Of a stretch of 64,000 nucleotides of DNA, positions 14,809 to 24,486 are shown piece after piece. Each line of letters starts with the position of its first letter. The first letter of the stretch is position 1. The stretch is from positions 1-64,000 of the forward strand of contig NZ_MLAP01000008.1 of NCBI RefSeq assembly GCF_002272865.1, read 5' to 3'. The notes below the pieces were generated by a model. The model ran no database searches. It had not been told where the DNA came from and worked only from the letters and a program-made list of their open reading frames with translations. Both the position numbers and the translations under genes were made by a program. This DNA comes from Helicobacter sp. 12S02634-8. GTDB taxonomy: Bacteria; Campylobacterota; Campylobacteria; Campylobacterales; Helicobacteraceae.

Positions 14809-16135
14809 ATACAACAAAAAAAAATATGCCTTTTTGAGCGATGATTCTAGGATTGCGTGCAATGACTCTGATGTGCTATTTGTCCAAACCAAGCAAAATG
14901 CCCCCTTTGCCAAAGAGCTCATAGACAAAGGACTTGATATTTTGCCCGCACAAGATTTGCACAAATATTTCAACCTCACACCTAAAATCATCGGTATCAC
15001 TGGCACCAATGGCAAGACCACAACAGCTGCAATCATCTATTCAATTTTATTGGATATGGGATATTTGTGTGCATTGCTAGGCACAAGGGGGTTTTTTGCC
15101 AATGACAAACAGCTAAGAGGCAAAGGGCTCACCACACCGAGTATTTTAGAGCTTTATGAAGATATCGAGCAAGCAGCGGTCTTAGGCTGTGAGTTTTTCA
15201 TTATGGAAGTCAGCTCACACGCCATCACTCAAGAGCGCATTATCGGACTTGATTTCTGCGCTAAAGTCCTTACCAACATCACTAGCGACCACCTCGACTA
15301 TCACAAAACGTTAGAAGAATATATTCGGGTCAAAAATAGCTTTTTTGCTGATACCACGCTCAAAATCATCAATCGCGATGAACCAAAAGCCTCTTTCAAC
15401 CCCACAAATGCCTATGGTTATGGGATTGAAGCAAAAACCCATCTAAGCGTGAGTGCATATTCCCTCACTCAAGGGCTCTCTGGGCATATCATCTGGAGAG
15501 AAGACCCCCGCAATAGGGATTCTAACTTGCAAGAATCCTTGATAGAATCCCCCCTCTATGGCTTGCATAATCTCTATAATATCTTAGCAGCGCTTGCTTG
15601 TATCAAAGCACTCACAAAAGCCCCATTGCAAGAGATCATCAAACATCTTGAGAATTTTGCTGGGGTGAGTGGGAGAATGGAAGTCATCTCGCAAGACCCT
15701 CTTGTTATCGTGGATTTTGCCCATACACACGATGGAATGCGCCAAATCTTTGAGAGCTTCAAGTCAAGAAAAATTTCTGTTGTCTTTGGAGCAGGTGGTG
15801 ATAGAGATAAGAGCAAACGCCCAAAAATGGGGCGATGTGCCTATGACTATGCCCAAAAAATCTATATCACTTCAGACAACCCACGCTCAGAAGACCCCCA
15901 AGCCATCATTGCCGATATTCTAGCAGGTATCCCCCCACACCCAGCCCACCCCATCACCATAGAAGCCGATAGAAAACGAGCAATCCATATGGCCTTAGAT
16001 GCGCTTGAGCCCGATGAAATCTTGCTTGTTTTAGGCAAGGGCGATGAAACCAATCAAATCATCGGAGGGGAAAATATACATTTTGATGACCGAGAGATCA
16101 TCAGAGAGCATTTGATACACAAGACTCGCAAATGA
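14786..16135 (+). CDS. murE: UDP-MurNAc-tripeptide synthetase
   Basis: 449 residues from GTG at 14786. The longer open frame to 14675 lies inside the upstream gene and its first 37 residues look like out-of-frame translation; the protein from KIPKPIEYNKKKYAFLSDD onward aligns with MurE N-termini. Motifs: ATP loop GITGTNGKTTTAAIIY, MEVSSHAI, TNITSDHLDYH, VVDFAHTHDGM, and the diaminopimelate-type DNPRSEDP. It adds meso-diaminopimelate to UDP-MurNAc-Ala-Glu in the cytoplasm for peptidoglycan. No good SD before the GTG, consistent with coupling to the overlapping upstream gene. Confidence 0.9.
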   Translation: MKIPKPIEYNKKKYAFLSDDSRIACNDSDVLFVQTKQNAPFAKELIDKGLDILPAQDLHKYFNLTPKIIGITGTNGKTTTAAIIYSILLDMGYLCALLGTRGFFANDKQLRGKGLTTPSILELYEDIEQAAVLGCEFFIMEVSSHAITQERIIGLDFCAKVLTNITSDHLDYHKTLEEYIRVKNSFFADTTLKIINRDEPKASFNPTNAYGYGIEAKTHLSVSAYSLTQGLSGHIIWREDPRNRDSNLQESLIESPLYGLHNLYNILAALACIKALTKAPLQEIIKHLENFAGVSGRMEVISQDPLVIVDFAHTHDGMRQIFESFKSRKISVVFGAGGDRDKSKRPKMGRCAYDYAQKIYITSDNPRSEDPQAIIADILAGIPPHPAHPITIEADRKRAIHMALDALEPDEILLVLGKGDETNQIIGGENIHFDDREIIREHLIHKTRK

Positions 16136-16184
16136 TTTTAAAGCAAAATGCGTTAAAATATTTCAAAAACAATCTAAGGACAAG

Positions 16185-17183
16185 ATGATGGAAACTCTAC
16201 AACAAGCAGGCTTTAGCCTGTGGTGTGATTTTATCGAAAGGGATTTTTTAGCAAATGGCTTCAAAGATCTCCTCAAAAAAGGTGCGATACAAGGGGCTAC
16301 AAGCAATCCGAGTATCTTTGCTAACTCTATCCTCTCTTCACCTATTTATCAGCACCAAATCACTGCCCTCAAAGGCAAAAAGCCCAAAGAAATCTATGAA
16401 ACCATAGCAATACAAGACATCAAAACAGCTGCCCTAGCCCTAAGACCCCTTTGGGAAAAGGACAACAACAATGGCTATATCAGTATCGAAATCGACCCAT
16501 TTTTAGGCAAAGACGCACCCAAGAGTATCCAAGAGGGCAAGCGACTTTTTGAAGCAATCGACGCCCCTAATGTGATGATCAAAATCCCTGCGACCCAAGC
16601 TGGCTATGAAGTAATGCATGCACTCTATCAAGACAATATCCCCATCAATGCGACCTTGATATTCTCCCCCCAACAAGCCAAACAATGCGCTGCTATCTTC
16701 AAAGACACTCCCACCAAATCACGCAAACCAAATCACGCAGTCATCAGTGTATTTGTATCGAGATTTGATCGCGCGCTCGACCCGATTTTAAAAGACAAAG
16801 CCCCTGGCTTAATGCTCCAAGCAGGTGTTTTGAACGCTATGGAGTGCTACCATCTCATAGAAGCTCATGAAAATCCCTATACCCGCACACTCTTTGCCTC
16901 CACGGGCGTCAAAGACCCCCACCTACCCAAAGACCACTATATCAAGGCTTTGCTCTTGCCCCATTGTATCAATACTGCACCCCTAGAATCCATCAATGCC
17001 TATCTCCAATCCCCAACCCCCGCTCTCCAACCCCTAAGAGACAAACAGACGATCCACTCCCAGCTCCAAGCAATCCAAGCAGCAGGGATTGATATGCCCT
17101 CTCTTTATACGAGCTTGATGGAAGAGGGCTTGAGGGCTTTTATCACATCTTTTGAAACATTATTGCAACGCATTTCGAGCTGA
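16185..17183 (+). CDS. tal: Transaldolase
   Basis: 332 residues; two ATGs in tandem (16185, 16188) after AAGGACAAG. Motifs: GATSNPSIFANSI near the N-terminus, IEIDPFLGKD, MIKIPAT, which contains the lysine that forms the Schiff base with dihydroxyacetone, NATLIFSPQQAK, and VFVSRFDRALDP. It transfers a three-carbon unit between sugar phosphates in the non-oxidative pentose phosphate pathway. The order murE-tal-rplY-pth matches HP1494-HP1497. A TAAAAT at 16154-16159 may be its -10. Confidence 0.93.
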   Translation: MMETLQQAGFSLWCDFIERDFLANGFKDLLKKGAIQGATSNPSIFANSILSSPIYQHQITALKGKKPKEIYETIAIQDIKTAALALRPLWEKDNNNGYISIEIDPFLGKDAPKSIQEGKRLFEAIDAPNVMIKIPATQAGYEVMHALYQDNIPINATLIFSPQQAKQCAAIFKDTPTKSRKPNHAVISVFVSRFDRALDPILKDKAPGLMLQAGVLNAMECYHLIEAHENPYTRTLFASTGVKDPHLPKDHYIKALLLPHCINTAPLESINAYLQSPTPALQPLRDKQTIHSQLQAIQAAGIDMPSLYTSLMEEGLRAFITSFETLLQRISS

Positions 17184-17263
17184 TATCTGGTAGATTTTTA
17201 GAAACTTTAAAGGATTTTTAGATAAAATAAGCCCTTTTAAAACCAAAATGACAAGGATTCAAA

Positions 17264-17800
17264 ATGTTAGAAGGCATTATTAGAGAGAGTATTTCAAAGG
17301 CAAGCACAAAAGCCCTAAGAAACGATGGTTATCTAATTGCAAATATTTATGGCAAGGGAACTACCAATATCCATTGTGCTTTTAAGACCAACGATTTTAT
17401 CAAAACAATCAAGACAAAAACATCATTGATCTTCCCTATCAAGCTCGGCTCCCAGACACTTGAAGTTGTCGTCCAAGAATATCAAAAAAACCCCGTGACT
17501 AGCGAACTCCTCCATGTCGATCTCCTCTTAGCCCAAAAAGGTGTGGTTTCAAAATACAAAATCCCTGTCAAGCTCAGCGGAACTCCTGTGGGCTTGAAAA
17601 ATAAAGGCGTGTTGCTCTTTTCTAAAAAGCGCATTACCATAGAAGGCGCTCCTGAAAATCTCCCTGCAAGCTATGATCTTGATGTATCCAAGCTTGATGT
17701 GGGCGATTCAATCCTTATCAGAGATTTGCCCCAGACTCCATCTATCAAAATCATCGAAAACCTTTCAGTTGCCATCGTTGGTGTCATCAAAGCCAAGTAA
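17264..17800 (+). CDS. rplY: 50S ribosomal protein L25, Ctc-type
   Basis: 178 residues: an N-terminal L25 domain that binds 5S rRNA ([27 protein letters not shown]) and a C-terminal TL5/Ctc domain ([18 protein letters not shown]), as in the long general-stress form. ATG preceded by AAGGATTCAAA. Seven bases separate it from pth. A TAAAAT at 17223-17228 is a possible -10. Confidence 0.92.
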   Translation: MLEGIIRESISKASTKALRNDGYLIANIYGKGTTNIHCAFKTNDFIKTIKTKTSLIFPIKLGSQTLEVVVQEYQKNPVTSELLHVDLLLAQKGVVSKYKIPVKLSGTPVGLKNKGVLLFSKKRITIEGAPENLPASYDLDVSKLDVGDSILIRDLPQTPSIKIIENLSVAIVGVIKAK

Positions 17801-17807
17801 CAAGCAA

Positions 17808-18383
17808 ATGGCATCTTTGCTGCTTGCTGGCTTGGGCAATCCCACCGATAAATACAAACACACAAGACACAATATAGGCTTTGAAGTCTTAGATTCCCTA
17901 GCCTTAAAGCTAGGGATTGAATTTCAGTTTTCTGCTGCATACAATGCTGCTATCGCTAAATCCCCCTCCCAAGAAGTCTTTTTGCTCAAACCCCAGACTT
18001 TTATGAACGCATCTGGTGAGGCCATCGCCCCTATCATGCGCTTTTATAAACTAGAAACTTTGCTTGTTATCCACGATGATTTAGACTTGCCCCTAGGGTG
18101 TGTGCGCTTTAAAAGAGGTGGCGGGAGTGGTGGGCATAATGGTCTCAAATCAATCGATACCCACTATGGCAATGACTACTACCGACTGCGCTTTGGTATC
18201 AGCAGAGATGAAAAAATACCTGTCATCAACTATGTGCTTCAAGATTTCAAGCCCAGCGAACTCTCCCTCAAAGACCAAACAATCACGCACGCCACAAAGG
18301 CATTAGAATTTTTCATCAACAATCGAGATTTTCTGTCCTTGCAAAATCGCTTCACCCAAAACATCAAAAACGAGGGCTTGTAA
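17808..18383 (+). CDS. pth: Peptidyl-tRNA hydrolase
   Basis: 191 residues from ATG 17808; a longer frame back to 17673 lies within rplY and its extra 45 residues do not belong to the family. Motifs: LLAGLGNPTDKYKHTRHNIG (catalytic His), KPQTFMNASGEA, VIHDDLDLPLGCVRFKRGGG and GHNGLKSI. It releases peptides from stalled peptidyl-tRNA. Starts 7 bases after rplY and overlaps the next gene by one base (TAATG). Confidence 0.93.
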   Translation: MASLLLAGLGNPTDKYKHTRHNIGFEVLDSLALKLGIEFQFSAAYNAAIAKSPSQEVFLLKPQTFMNASGEAIAPIMRFYKLETLLVIHDDLDLPLGCVRFKRGGGSGGHNGLKSIDTHYGNDYYRLRFGISRDEKIPVINYVLQDFKPSELSLKDQTITHATKALEFFINNRDFLSLQNRFTQNIKNEGL

Positions 18384-19447
18384 TGCTTTTTCGCTTTGTG
18401 GGGTATTATTATTTGAAATATATCTTGATTATTTTTTGTGCGCTTGAAATGTTTTTTATCAGTATTGATAGTCTGAAATATGTAGATAAATTCCCCGATT
18501 CAGCCAACCTTGCGATTTTATTTTTTGTCTATGATGCGCTCTATGCGCTCAATTACACACTCCCTATTTCCTTGCTTTTAGCCTTAGTGATCTTTTATGT
18601 CAGTATGATCAAATCCAATCAATACACTGCCCTGCTCGCCATTGGCTTTTCTAAAAGAGCCGTGCTCAAGCCTATTTTAGCTATCAGTCTTTTTTTTAGT
18701 TTTCTTTATATCGGGCTCAATGCCACGCCCTTTGTCTATGCCCAAGAAAAGGCCGAGGGTATCATCTATCAAGGGAGCTTTTCCAACACCACTGAAGACT
18801 TGCTCGTCAAATACGGACAAGACTATGTTTATTTTGGCAAAATCTATCCTATTTTGCAAAAAGCCCAGCATATCAAGATCTTTCAACTCCAAAACAAAGC
18901 CCTAAGCTCCTTCACGCAAGCAGATACTGCATATTTTGAAAATGGCTATTGGGTGCTGCAAAATGCGACCATCTCTACCTTGCCTAAAAGCTTTGATCTT
19001 GGCGATAAGGGCTTAGATATCACGCACATTGATAGACTCTTGATTCTCAAAGGCTTTCGCCCTAAAATCCTTGATACTATCTATCAAAACAAGCCCTCTG
19101 TATCCATCATAGACGCACTCCAGTCTATGCTCATACTCAAAAAACAAAATGCAGGGAGTGAAAAAGTCCGCTCCATGCTCTATAGCTTTATCTTGATTCC
19201 ATTTTTTGTCCCACTCACTGCTATCATCATCGCCTACTACACCCCCAGCTTAGCACGATATGGGAATCTAGCATTACTAAGCTTTGAATTTATCGTGATT
19301 TCACTCATCATTTGGGGCTTATTCTTTGCCTTAGGCAAGCTCAGTATCAGTGGGCTATTTCTGCCTGAAATCGGTATCTTAGCCCCTTTGGTGCTTTTGG
19401 GCGCTGTGTCTGTATGGCATTTTAAAAAGATCGACATTAAAACCTAA
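18383..19447 (+). CDS. LptF/LptG-family permease of LPS export
   Basis: 354 residues with the YjgP/YjgQ plan: about three N-terminal membrane segments (YYYLKYILIIFCALEMFFI, LPISLLLALVIFYVSMI), a periplasmic domain of about 150 residues, and three C-terminal segments. Together with its partner permease and LptB it extracts LPS from the inner membrane. Positional match to HP1498. Whether it is LptF or LptG cannot be decided here. The ATG overlaps the pth stop by one base. Confidence 0.85.
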   Translation: MLFRFVGYYYLKYILIIFCALEMFFISIDSLKYVDKFPDSANLAILFFVYDALYALNYTLPISLLLALVIFYVSMIKSNQYTALLAIGFSKRAVLKPILAISLFFSFLYIGLNATPFVYAQEKAEGIIYQGSFSNTTEDLLVKYGQDYVYFGKIYPILQKAQHIKIFQLQNKALSSFTQADTAYFENGYWVLQNATISTLPKSFDLGDKGLDITHIDRLLILKGFRPKILDTIYQNKPSVSIIDALQSMLILKKQNAGSEKVRSMLYSFILIPFFVPLTAIIIAYYTPSLARYGNLALLSFEFIVISLIIWGLFFALGKLSISGLFLPEIGILAPLVLLGAVSVWHFKKIDIKT

Positions 19448-19475
19448 AACTCTATCAAATATAAAAATATCTTTA

Positions 19476-19554
19476 AACAAGGCAAGCACAAAACAGAGAG
19501 AGAAGTAAAAAGCTAGAGGGAAGCAAAAGGAGTGGAGTAAAAAAAGGGGGGGGG
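19476..19554 (+). repeat. Purine-rich tract ending in A7-G9
   Basis: Between the convergent Lpt permease and mrp genes the plus strand is almost purely A and G for about 75 bases and ends in seven A and nine G (19539-19554). Non-coding. G9 is prone to slippage; no terminator hairpin is obvious here. Confidence 0.55.
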
Positions 19555-19576
19555 CTCTTTGTGAGCGCCACCTCCA

Positions 19577-20683
19577 TCAATGCAAATGGGAATTATCTTT
19601 GATAGGCTGGATATTTTTATTATCAGCAAGCTTTTGATCTTCTACCTTTTTCAAAAACTCAATCAAAGCAATAGAAGCACGGACATACTCCTTAGCACTA
19701 TGTGATTGTGGGTCAAAAAACACAATAGGCTTGCCACTATCCCCACTTTCTCGCACCTTTGGTTCTAGCGGGACTTCAGCGAGTATTTTTGTATCATATT
19801 TATCTGCCATCGCTCTGCTTGTGCCCTTGCCAAAAATGTCATATTCTCCCCCACAATCAGGACAAATAAACCCACTCATATTCTCAATCACCCCTGCGAT
19901 AGGAATATGCAGCTTGACAAACATATCCAAACAGCGCGCACTATCATCAAGACTGACTTGCTGGGGAGTCGTCACTGCAACCCCTGCACTCACGGGCACA
20001 CTTTGTGCCAAACTCAACTGCGCATCACCTGTCCCAGGGGGCATATCAATCACCAAAATATCCAAATCACCCCATATCACATCACTCAACATCTGCTCAA
20101 TCGCACGCATTAGCATTGGCCCCCGCCAAATCAAGCTCTGCCCCTCTTCATACAAAACCCCCATACTCATCATCTCTACGCCAAAAGCTTTGAGTGGAAT
20201 CAGTCGCTTCCCGCTAGGATCTACATTGGGCTTGGCTGTGTTTAGACCAAACATTCTAGGGATATTGGGTCCATAAACATCTGCATCTAAAAGCCCGACT
20301 TTTTTGCCTTGTTGTGCGAGTGCAACAGCGATATTGGCACTTGTAGTGCTTTTACCCACGCCCCCTTTCCCTGAGCTCACCATCACAAAATGCTTGATTT
20401 GTGGTGCTAGATTTTTTGTTACAGGTGTTTTGGGCTGAGGTTTGGGGGGCGTTTTGATATCAATATGTATTTCTTGGATACCCAATGCACTAATTTTTTC
20501 TCTGATTTCTTTTTCTAACTGCTCACACACAGCCGGTGCACTCGATGGAATATCAAGCAACAACCCCAGCTTCTCCCCGTAGAGCGTAACATTTTTGACA
20601 AAACCAAAACTCACAATATCTTTTTCAAAATTAGGATAAATCACCTTTTTCAATACTTCCAATATATTATCTTGCGTAATCAT
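19577..20683 (-). CDS. mrp: Mrp/ApbC-type P-loop Fe-S carrier ATPase
   Basis: 368 residues from ATG 20683, which has GAAGGA eight bases upstream; the longer frame to 20728 adds 15 residues with no support. An N-terminal DUF59-like domain (about 1-85) precedes the P-loop [17 protein letters not shown], the switch [30 protein letters not shown], and the cluster-binding [13 protein letters not shown]. Mrp proteins load Fe-S clusters onto targets in the cytoplasm. Transcribed towards the Lpt permease; divergent from the MFS gene. Confidence 0.93.
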   Translation of the reverse strand: MITQDNILEVLKKVIYPNFEKDIVSFGFVKNVTLYGEKLGLLLDIPSSAPAVCEQLEKEIREKISALGIQEIHIDIKTPPKPQPKTPVTKNLAPQIKHFVMVSSGKGGVGKSTTSANIAVALAQQGKKVGLLDADVYGPNIPRMFGLNTAKPNVDPSGKRLIPLKAFGVEMMSMGVLYEEGQSLIWRGPMLMRAIEQMLSDVIWGDLDILVIDMPPGTGDAQLSLAQSVPVSAGVAVTTPQQVSLDDSARCLDMFVKLHIPIAGVIENMSGFICPDCGGEYDIFGKGTSRAMADKYDTKILAEVPLEPKVRESGDSGKPIVFFDPQSHSAKEYVRASIALIEFLKKVEDQKLADNKNIQPIKDNSHLH

Positions 20684-21084
20684 TATCATTTCCTTCTCTT
20701 TAATAAAATACACCAACCTTATAATCAATCAAACCTTAATCAATGCTAAATCCCAATAATTCTACACACAATACCCCTCTATGTCCCTTTCTTGTGTGTC
20801 TATAGCACCCAAAACCCCAGAATCTGAAAATATTGAAACTTTTTTGCCATATTTGATAGATTTCAGACTAAAATATTTAATAATAAAACTAATATTTTAC
20901 TAATATGAAATATAGCCACTAAATACCCCTTAAATTGCCACAAGAATATAAATATTTATTTTAAAAATTTTATTTTATAAAAATTATTATTTAAATTTTC
21001 ACAACAAAGATATGTATTACCCCCTCAAGCAACAATAAAAAATTATAGAATCTTTCTGACAAAAATTTTAATAAGGATTTACTT
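20684..21084. promoter_or_regulatory. Divergent intergenic region with a 55-bp pure A/T block and paired ACTAATAT sites
   Basis: Between mrp and the MFS gene. ACTAATAT occurs at 20887-20894 and 20898-20905, one helical turn apart, a spacing often seen for regulator sites. Bases 20945-20999 contain no G or C at all. A TAGAAT at 21046-21051 could be the -10 of the MFS operon. No gene is seen. Confidence 0.45.
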
Positions 21085-22698
21085 ATGGAAAGCAAAGGTA
21101 ATTTTATTATTTATCTTCCGCTGATCATTGTCTGTCTTGCCCAAGTGGGGACTTCAGGTGATAATTCAGTTGTCTCTTTGGCTACAGGTCAGTTCATCTC
21201 CAAGCTGGGTGCTACGATGGATAAAGTCCAGCTTGCTAATATTATTTATAGCCTGCTAGCAGGGGCTTTGATGGTCTTTGGTGGTATGCTAGGCATTGCT
21301 AAGGGCTTCAAAAAAATATTTTTGAGTGGTGCATTTTTATGCTTTTTGGGCGAACTCATCGCTGTCTTTGCGCCCAATATTGACGTGCTCAATTGGGGTG
21401 CGCGGCTCATCACAGGGCTAGGCGCAGCCTTTATGATACCGAGTGTATTGGGTATTATTGTCAATCTTTTCAGTGGGGCTAGGCGTGTTGTTGCCTTTGG
21501 GGCAATAGGTGCAGCCACGGGGATTGCTGCAATCATCATGCCTCTAGGCGCAGGGCTGATTATGGATCACTTGGGCTATAAAATTGCATTTTTTATCTTA
21601 GCCTCTTGGTTTTTTGTTGTTTTTATCTTAGGGACTGCCTTTATCCCCTCTATCTCAAAAAACACCATGAAAGTCGATTATTTGGGTGCTATCTTGACTT
21701 TTATCGGGCTGGTATGCTTTATTTTGGGCTGTTCTAAAATCTCTGTATGGGGGCTCATCACGCCATTGAATCCACCTTTTTTATTCTTTGGTATCTCCCC
21801 TGCTTTGCCCTTAGTGTTTTTAGGCGTGCTGATTATTGCCTTGACTTTGGTGTTTGAAAACTTCATAGAAAAATCCCGTGGTGCTGCGCTCATACCCCAG
21901 TCATTTATCCGCACAAGGCAAGTCAGAAATGGTCTGTATGTCACAGGGCTTATTTTTCTGATGTTTGGCTCTGTATTTTTCTTTGTCCCTGCGTGGATCA
22001 TGGTCGTAGCCAAAGAAAGCAGTATGCTCTCTGCAGTAGCTGTTGTCTGCACGGCTGTGCCTATGATTGTGCTTTCTTTGCTTTTGCCTAAAAAATTCGC
22101 CTATCTCTCACCCCAAAAAGTCTGCTTGGTTTCAGGCGCTTCTACCTTGATTGGTTGTTTGGTGATGATTGCTTCCTTGCAAATAGGTGGGTATGACAAA
22201 CTCATGCTTTATATCGGGCTTTTGTTTGTTGGTATCGGGATTGGTGGGTTTTCTTCTCAGAGTGCAATGATTGTTTCTGCTGCGCTCAATCCCAGAGATG
22301 CCGGCCAGAGTGGTGGCTGTCAAGCATCGATCCGAAATATCTGGCAAGCAGGAGGTGTGGCGATAGTTGGTGCGGTATTTTTGTTTTCCCTCACAGGTAT
22401 TTTTAAGACAAATGTCGCCCAAAGCGACCTACCCCAAACCATCAAAACCACAATCGCTGATATGAAAGTCATCAACCTGATTAGAACTACAGAGATTATC
22501 AAAAAGCTCCAAACTGCAGGTATCAACGACCTCAGCGCTACAGCAGAAAGCACACTATCTGCCCTCTATGACGATGCCACCTTAAAATCAGGACGTCTAG
22601 CCCTGTGGGTCCTTTTTATTTTGGTGGCATTGCATATTCCGGGATTTTTTGGGATTCAAAAAAATGGCTGGACACAAAAACTTAAAACCAAGGAGTAG
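21085..22698 (+). CDS. MFS transporter, DHA2-like (14 membrane segments)
   Basis: 537 residues; ATG follows AAGGATTTACTT. About 14 hydrophobic segments, with a typical start of DHA2-type drug:H+ antiporters (LPLIIVCLAQVGTSGDNSVV), ARLITGLGAAFMIPSVLGI in segment 4, and GLLFVGIGIGGFSSQSAMIV late. A soluble loop near the end (residues about 445-500) precedes the last segment. The family is mostly exporters, but here it is followed three bases later by an amidohydrolase and then a porin, which suggests movement of one compound class through all three. Substrate unknown. Confidence 0.85.
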   Translation: MESKGNFIIYLPLIIVCLAQVGTSGDNSVVSLATGQFISKLGATMDKVQLANIIYSLLAGALMVFGGMLGIAKGFKKIFLSGAFLCFLGELIAVFAPNIDVLNWGARLITGLGAAFMIPSVLGIIVNLFSGARRVVAFGAIGAATGIAAIIMPLGAGLIMDHLGYKIAFFILASWFFVVFILGTAFIPSISKNTMKVDYLGAILTFIGLVCFILGCSKISVWGLITPLNPPFLFFGISPALPLVFLGVLIIALTLVFENFIEKSRGAALIPQSFIRTRQVRNGLYVTGLIFLMFGSVFFFVPAWIMVVAKESSMLSAVAVVCTAVPMIVLSLLLPKKFAYLSPQKVCLVSGASTLIGCLVMIASLQIGGYDKLMLYIGLLFVGIGIGGFSSQSAMIVSAALNPRDAGQSGGCQASIRNIWQAGGVAIVGAVFLFSLTGIFKTNVAQSDLPQTIKTTIADMKVINLIRTTEIIKKLQTAGINDLSATAESTLSALYDDATLKSGRLALWVLFILVALHIPGFFGIQKNGWTQKLKTKE

Positions 22699-22701
22699 AA
22701 A

Positions 22702-24456
22702 ATGAGATTTGACGACATTGATTATGGATTGATCGATCCAAGTAAGCCTGTGAAGGTATTCAGTGCAAAAAAAGTCATCACAATGGATAAAAACAGACCT
22801 GAGGCACAAAGTATCGCTGTGCAAGGTCAATACATCGTAGGTGTAGGGAGCAAAGAGAGTCTTTTGCGGGCATTGAAAGTCAGAGAAATCCCTCTTGAGA
22901 TTGATGACCAATTTGCAAACTACTATATTTATCCTGGCTTTGCAGAACACCACATGCACCCACAGATTATGGGGAGCTTTATGGTTGGGGGCAATTATGT
23001 AGGTTTCACTGATAGAACCACTGCTGATGGGAGCATACTCCCAGGGATCCAGAGTATTGAAAAGCTCAAAGACAGAATCAAAGAACTCATCGCTCAAAAT
23101 GAAGCAAGGCTCAAAAAAGGCGGCAATGAATGGCTGAACTGCTGGGGATTTGACCCTTTAATGCTCGAAGATGCAGATATCACACGCGATGTTTTAGACG
23201 AAGTATGCAAAGACTATCCCCTTTGTATCTACCACGCATCAGCCCATATCATGAACCTCAATTCAGCGGGCTTAAAACTCGCTGGCTATGAAGAGCTGCC
23301 ACCAAGCCCATTTCTCCCACGATATGAAGATGGCAGAATCAATGGCACGATAGAAGAGCCTGAAATGATGCACTATGCGTTTGAAGCTGGGGCTTCTAGG
23401 GTGGATTATTCTTTAGAGGGGTTGATAAAGGCCAGTGAAGTTTCTACCAAAATAGCTAGAATCAAAGGCTGCACCTCCGTAACAGACAAAGGCACTAACT
23501 TCCCACTCACACCAAAAGATGTAGCCTCTAGGGCATGGCTAGCTGCTAGAGATCAAAAAAAGCTCCATACTCGCGTCAATATGGAAGTGTGGTTTAATAC
23601 CGTAGATGTCTGGGATTATAAAGGCAAAAAGGGCTGGGAGGCAATCAAGCAAATCCAAAACGAAAAAGACCCGCGCTTGAGTGTAGGGAACTATAAAATA
23701 CTCATTGATGGCTCTATACAAGGCTTCACAGCCAATCTTTTACCCAACTGCTGCTATATCAAACCCGGCAAAGAAAATGGCTTACTCACAGTCGATGAAG
23801 ACCACTTGCATAAATATATCCAAATAGCTGAAGAGCACGGTATGAGCGTTTCTGTGCATACCAATGGCAATGGCGCAACAGAAGCTGTCATCAATGTCAT
23901 AGAAAAAATCAGAAAAAAATCTCCCAATATCGGCTTTAGGCACTCTTTAGAGCACTGCCAACTAGCTACGGAAAACCAATTTTGGCGCATGGCAAAGCTC
24001 CATATCACACCCAACCTTTTTACCAATCACCTATATTACTGGGGAGATGCCCACGCTAAATACACCGTAGGCGACCACGGCGTGCGCCATATGGACGCTT
24101 GCCGATCGGCTTTAGGCTATGGACTCAAAATCGGTATGCACTCTGATGACCTTGTCACTGAAGTATCCCCTCTCTTTACAGCGTGGTGTGCTGTCAATCG
24201 CAAGTCGCTCACAGGCAAAGTCTATGGCGAAGATCAGTGCATTTCTGTTGATGAGGCCATGCGTGCAATCACTTATAACCACGCTTGGCTCGCCCATCAA
24301 GAAGATGTCCGCGGGAGTATTGAGATGGGTAAATGGGCAGATTTCACGATATTAGCAGAAGAAGCCACTGAGGACAAAAAAGAGCGCTTAAAAGATATCA
24401 AAATCATTGGCTCTGTCATAGGTGGTGATGATATTTTCATCAATGGCAAAAGCTAA
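22702..24456 (+). CDS. Amidohydrolase family protein, YtcJ-like
   Basis: 584 residues; ATG preceded by AAGGAGTAGAAA overlapping the MFS stop. An N-terminal beta domain (KPVKVFSAKKVITMD, QYIVGVGSKE) leads to YPGFAEHHMHP (His83, His84, His86), the metal-binding motif. Later come SVHTNGNG, FRHSLEHCQ and GMHSDDLVTEV, in positions expected for further metal ligands, and a C-terminal WADFTILAEEA. No signal peptide, so cytoplasmic. Members hydrolyse amide or C-N bonds; the substrate cannot be read from sequence. Middle gene of the MFS-amidohydrolase-porin unit. Confidence 0.85.
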   Translation: MRFDDIDYGLIDPSKPVKVFSAKKVITMDKNRPEAQSIAVQGQYIVGVGSKESLLRALKVREIPLEIDDQFANYYIYPGFAEHHMHPQIMGSFMVGGNYVGFTDRTTADGSILPGIQSIEKLKDRIKELIAQNEARLKKGGNEWLNCWGFDPLMLEDADITRDVLDEVCKDYPLCIYHASAHIMNLNSAGLKLAGYEELPPSPFLPRYEDGRINGTIEEPEMMHYAFEAGASRVDYSLEGLIKASEVSTKIARIKGCTSVTDKGTNFPLTPKDVASRAWLAARDQKKLHTRVNMEVWFNTVDVWDYKGKKGWEAIKQIQNEKDPRLSVGNYKILIDGSIQGFTANLLPNCCYIKPGKENGLLTVDEDHLHKYIQIAEEHGMSVSVHTNGNGATEAVINVIEKIRKKSPNIGFRHSLEHCQLATENQFWRMAKLHITPNLFTNHLYYWGDAHAKYTVGDHGVRHMDACRSALGYGLKIGMHSDDLVTEVSPLFTAWCAVNRKSLTGKVYGEDQCISVDEAMRAITYNHAWLAHQEDVRGSIEMGKWADFTILAEEATEDKKERLKDIKIIGSVIGGDDIFINGKS

Positions 24457-24461
24457 TGCCT

Positions 24462-24481
24462 AGCAGACTTTCTGCTGGAGG
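24462..24481 (+). promoter_or_regulatory. Hairpin abutting the ribosome binding site of porin 5
   Basis: AGCAG (24462-24466) and CTGCT (24472-24476) form a stem with loop ACTTT. GGAGGGG, the SD of the next gene, starts on the next base (24477). Extension of the stem by T24461-G24477 and C24460-G24478 would hide the first two G. May moderate translation of the porin relative to the hydrolase. Confidence 0.4.
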
Positions 24482-24486
24482 GGCGA

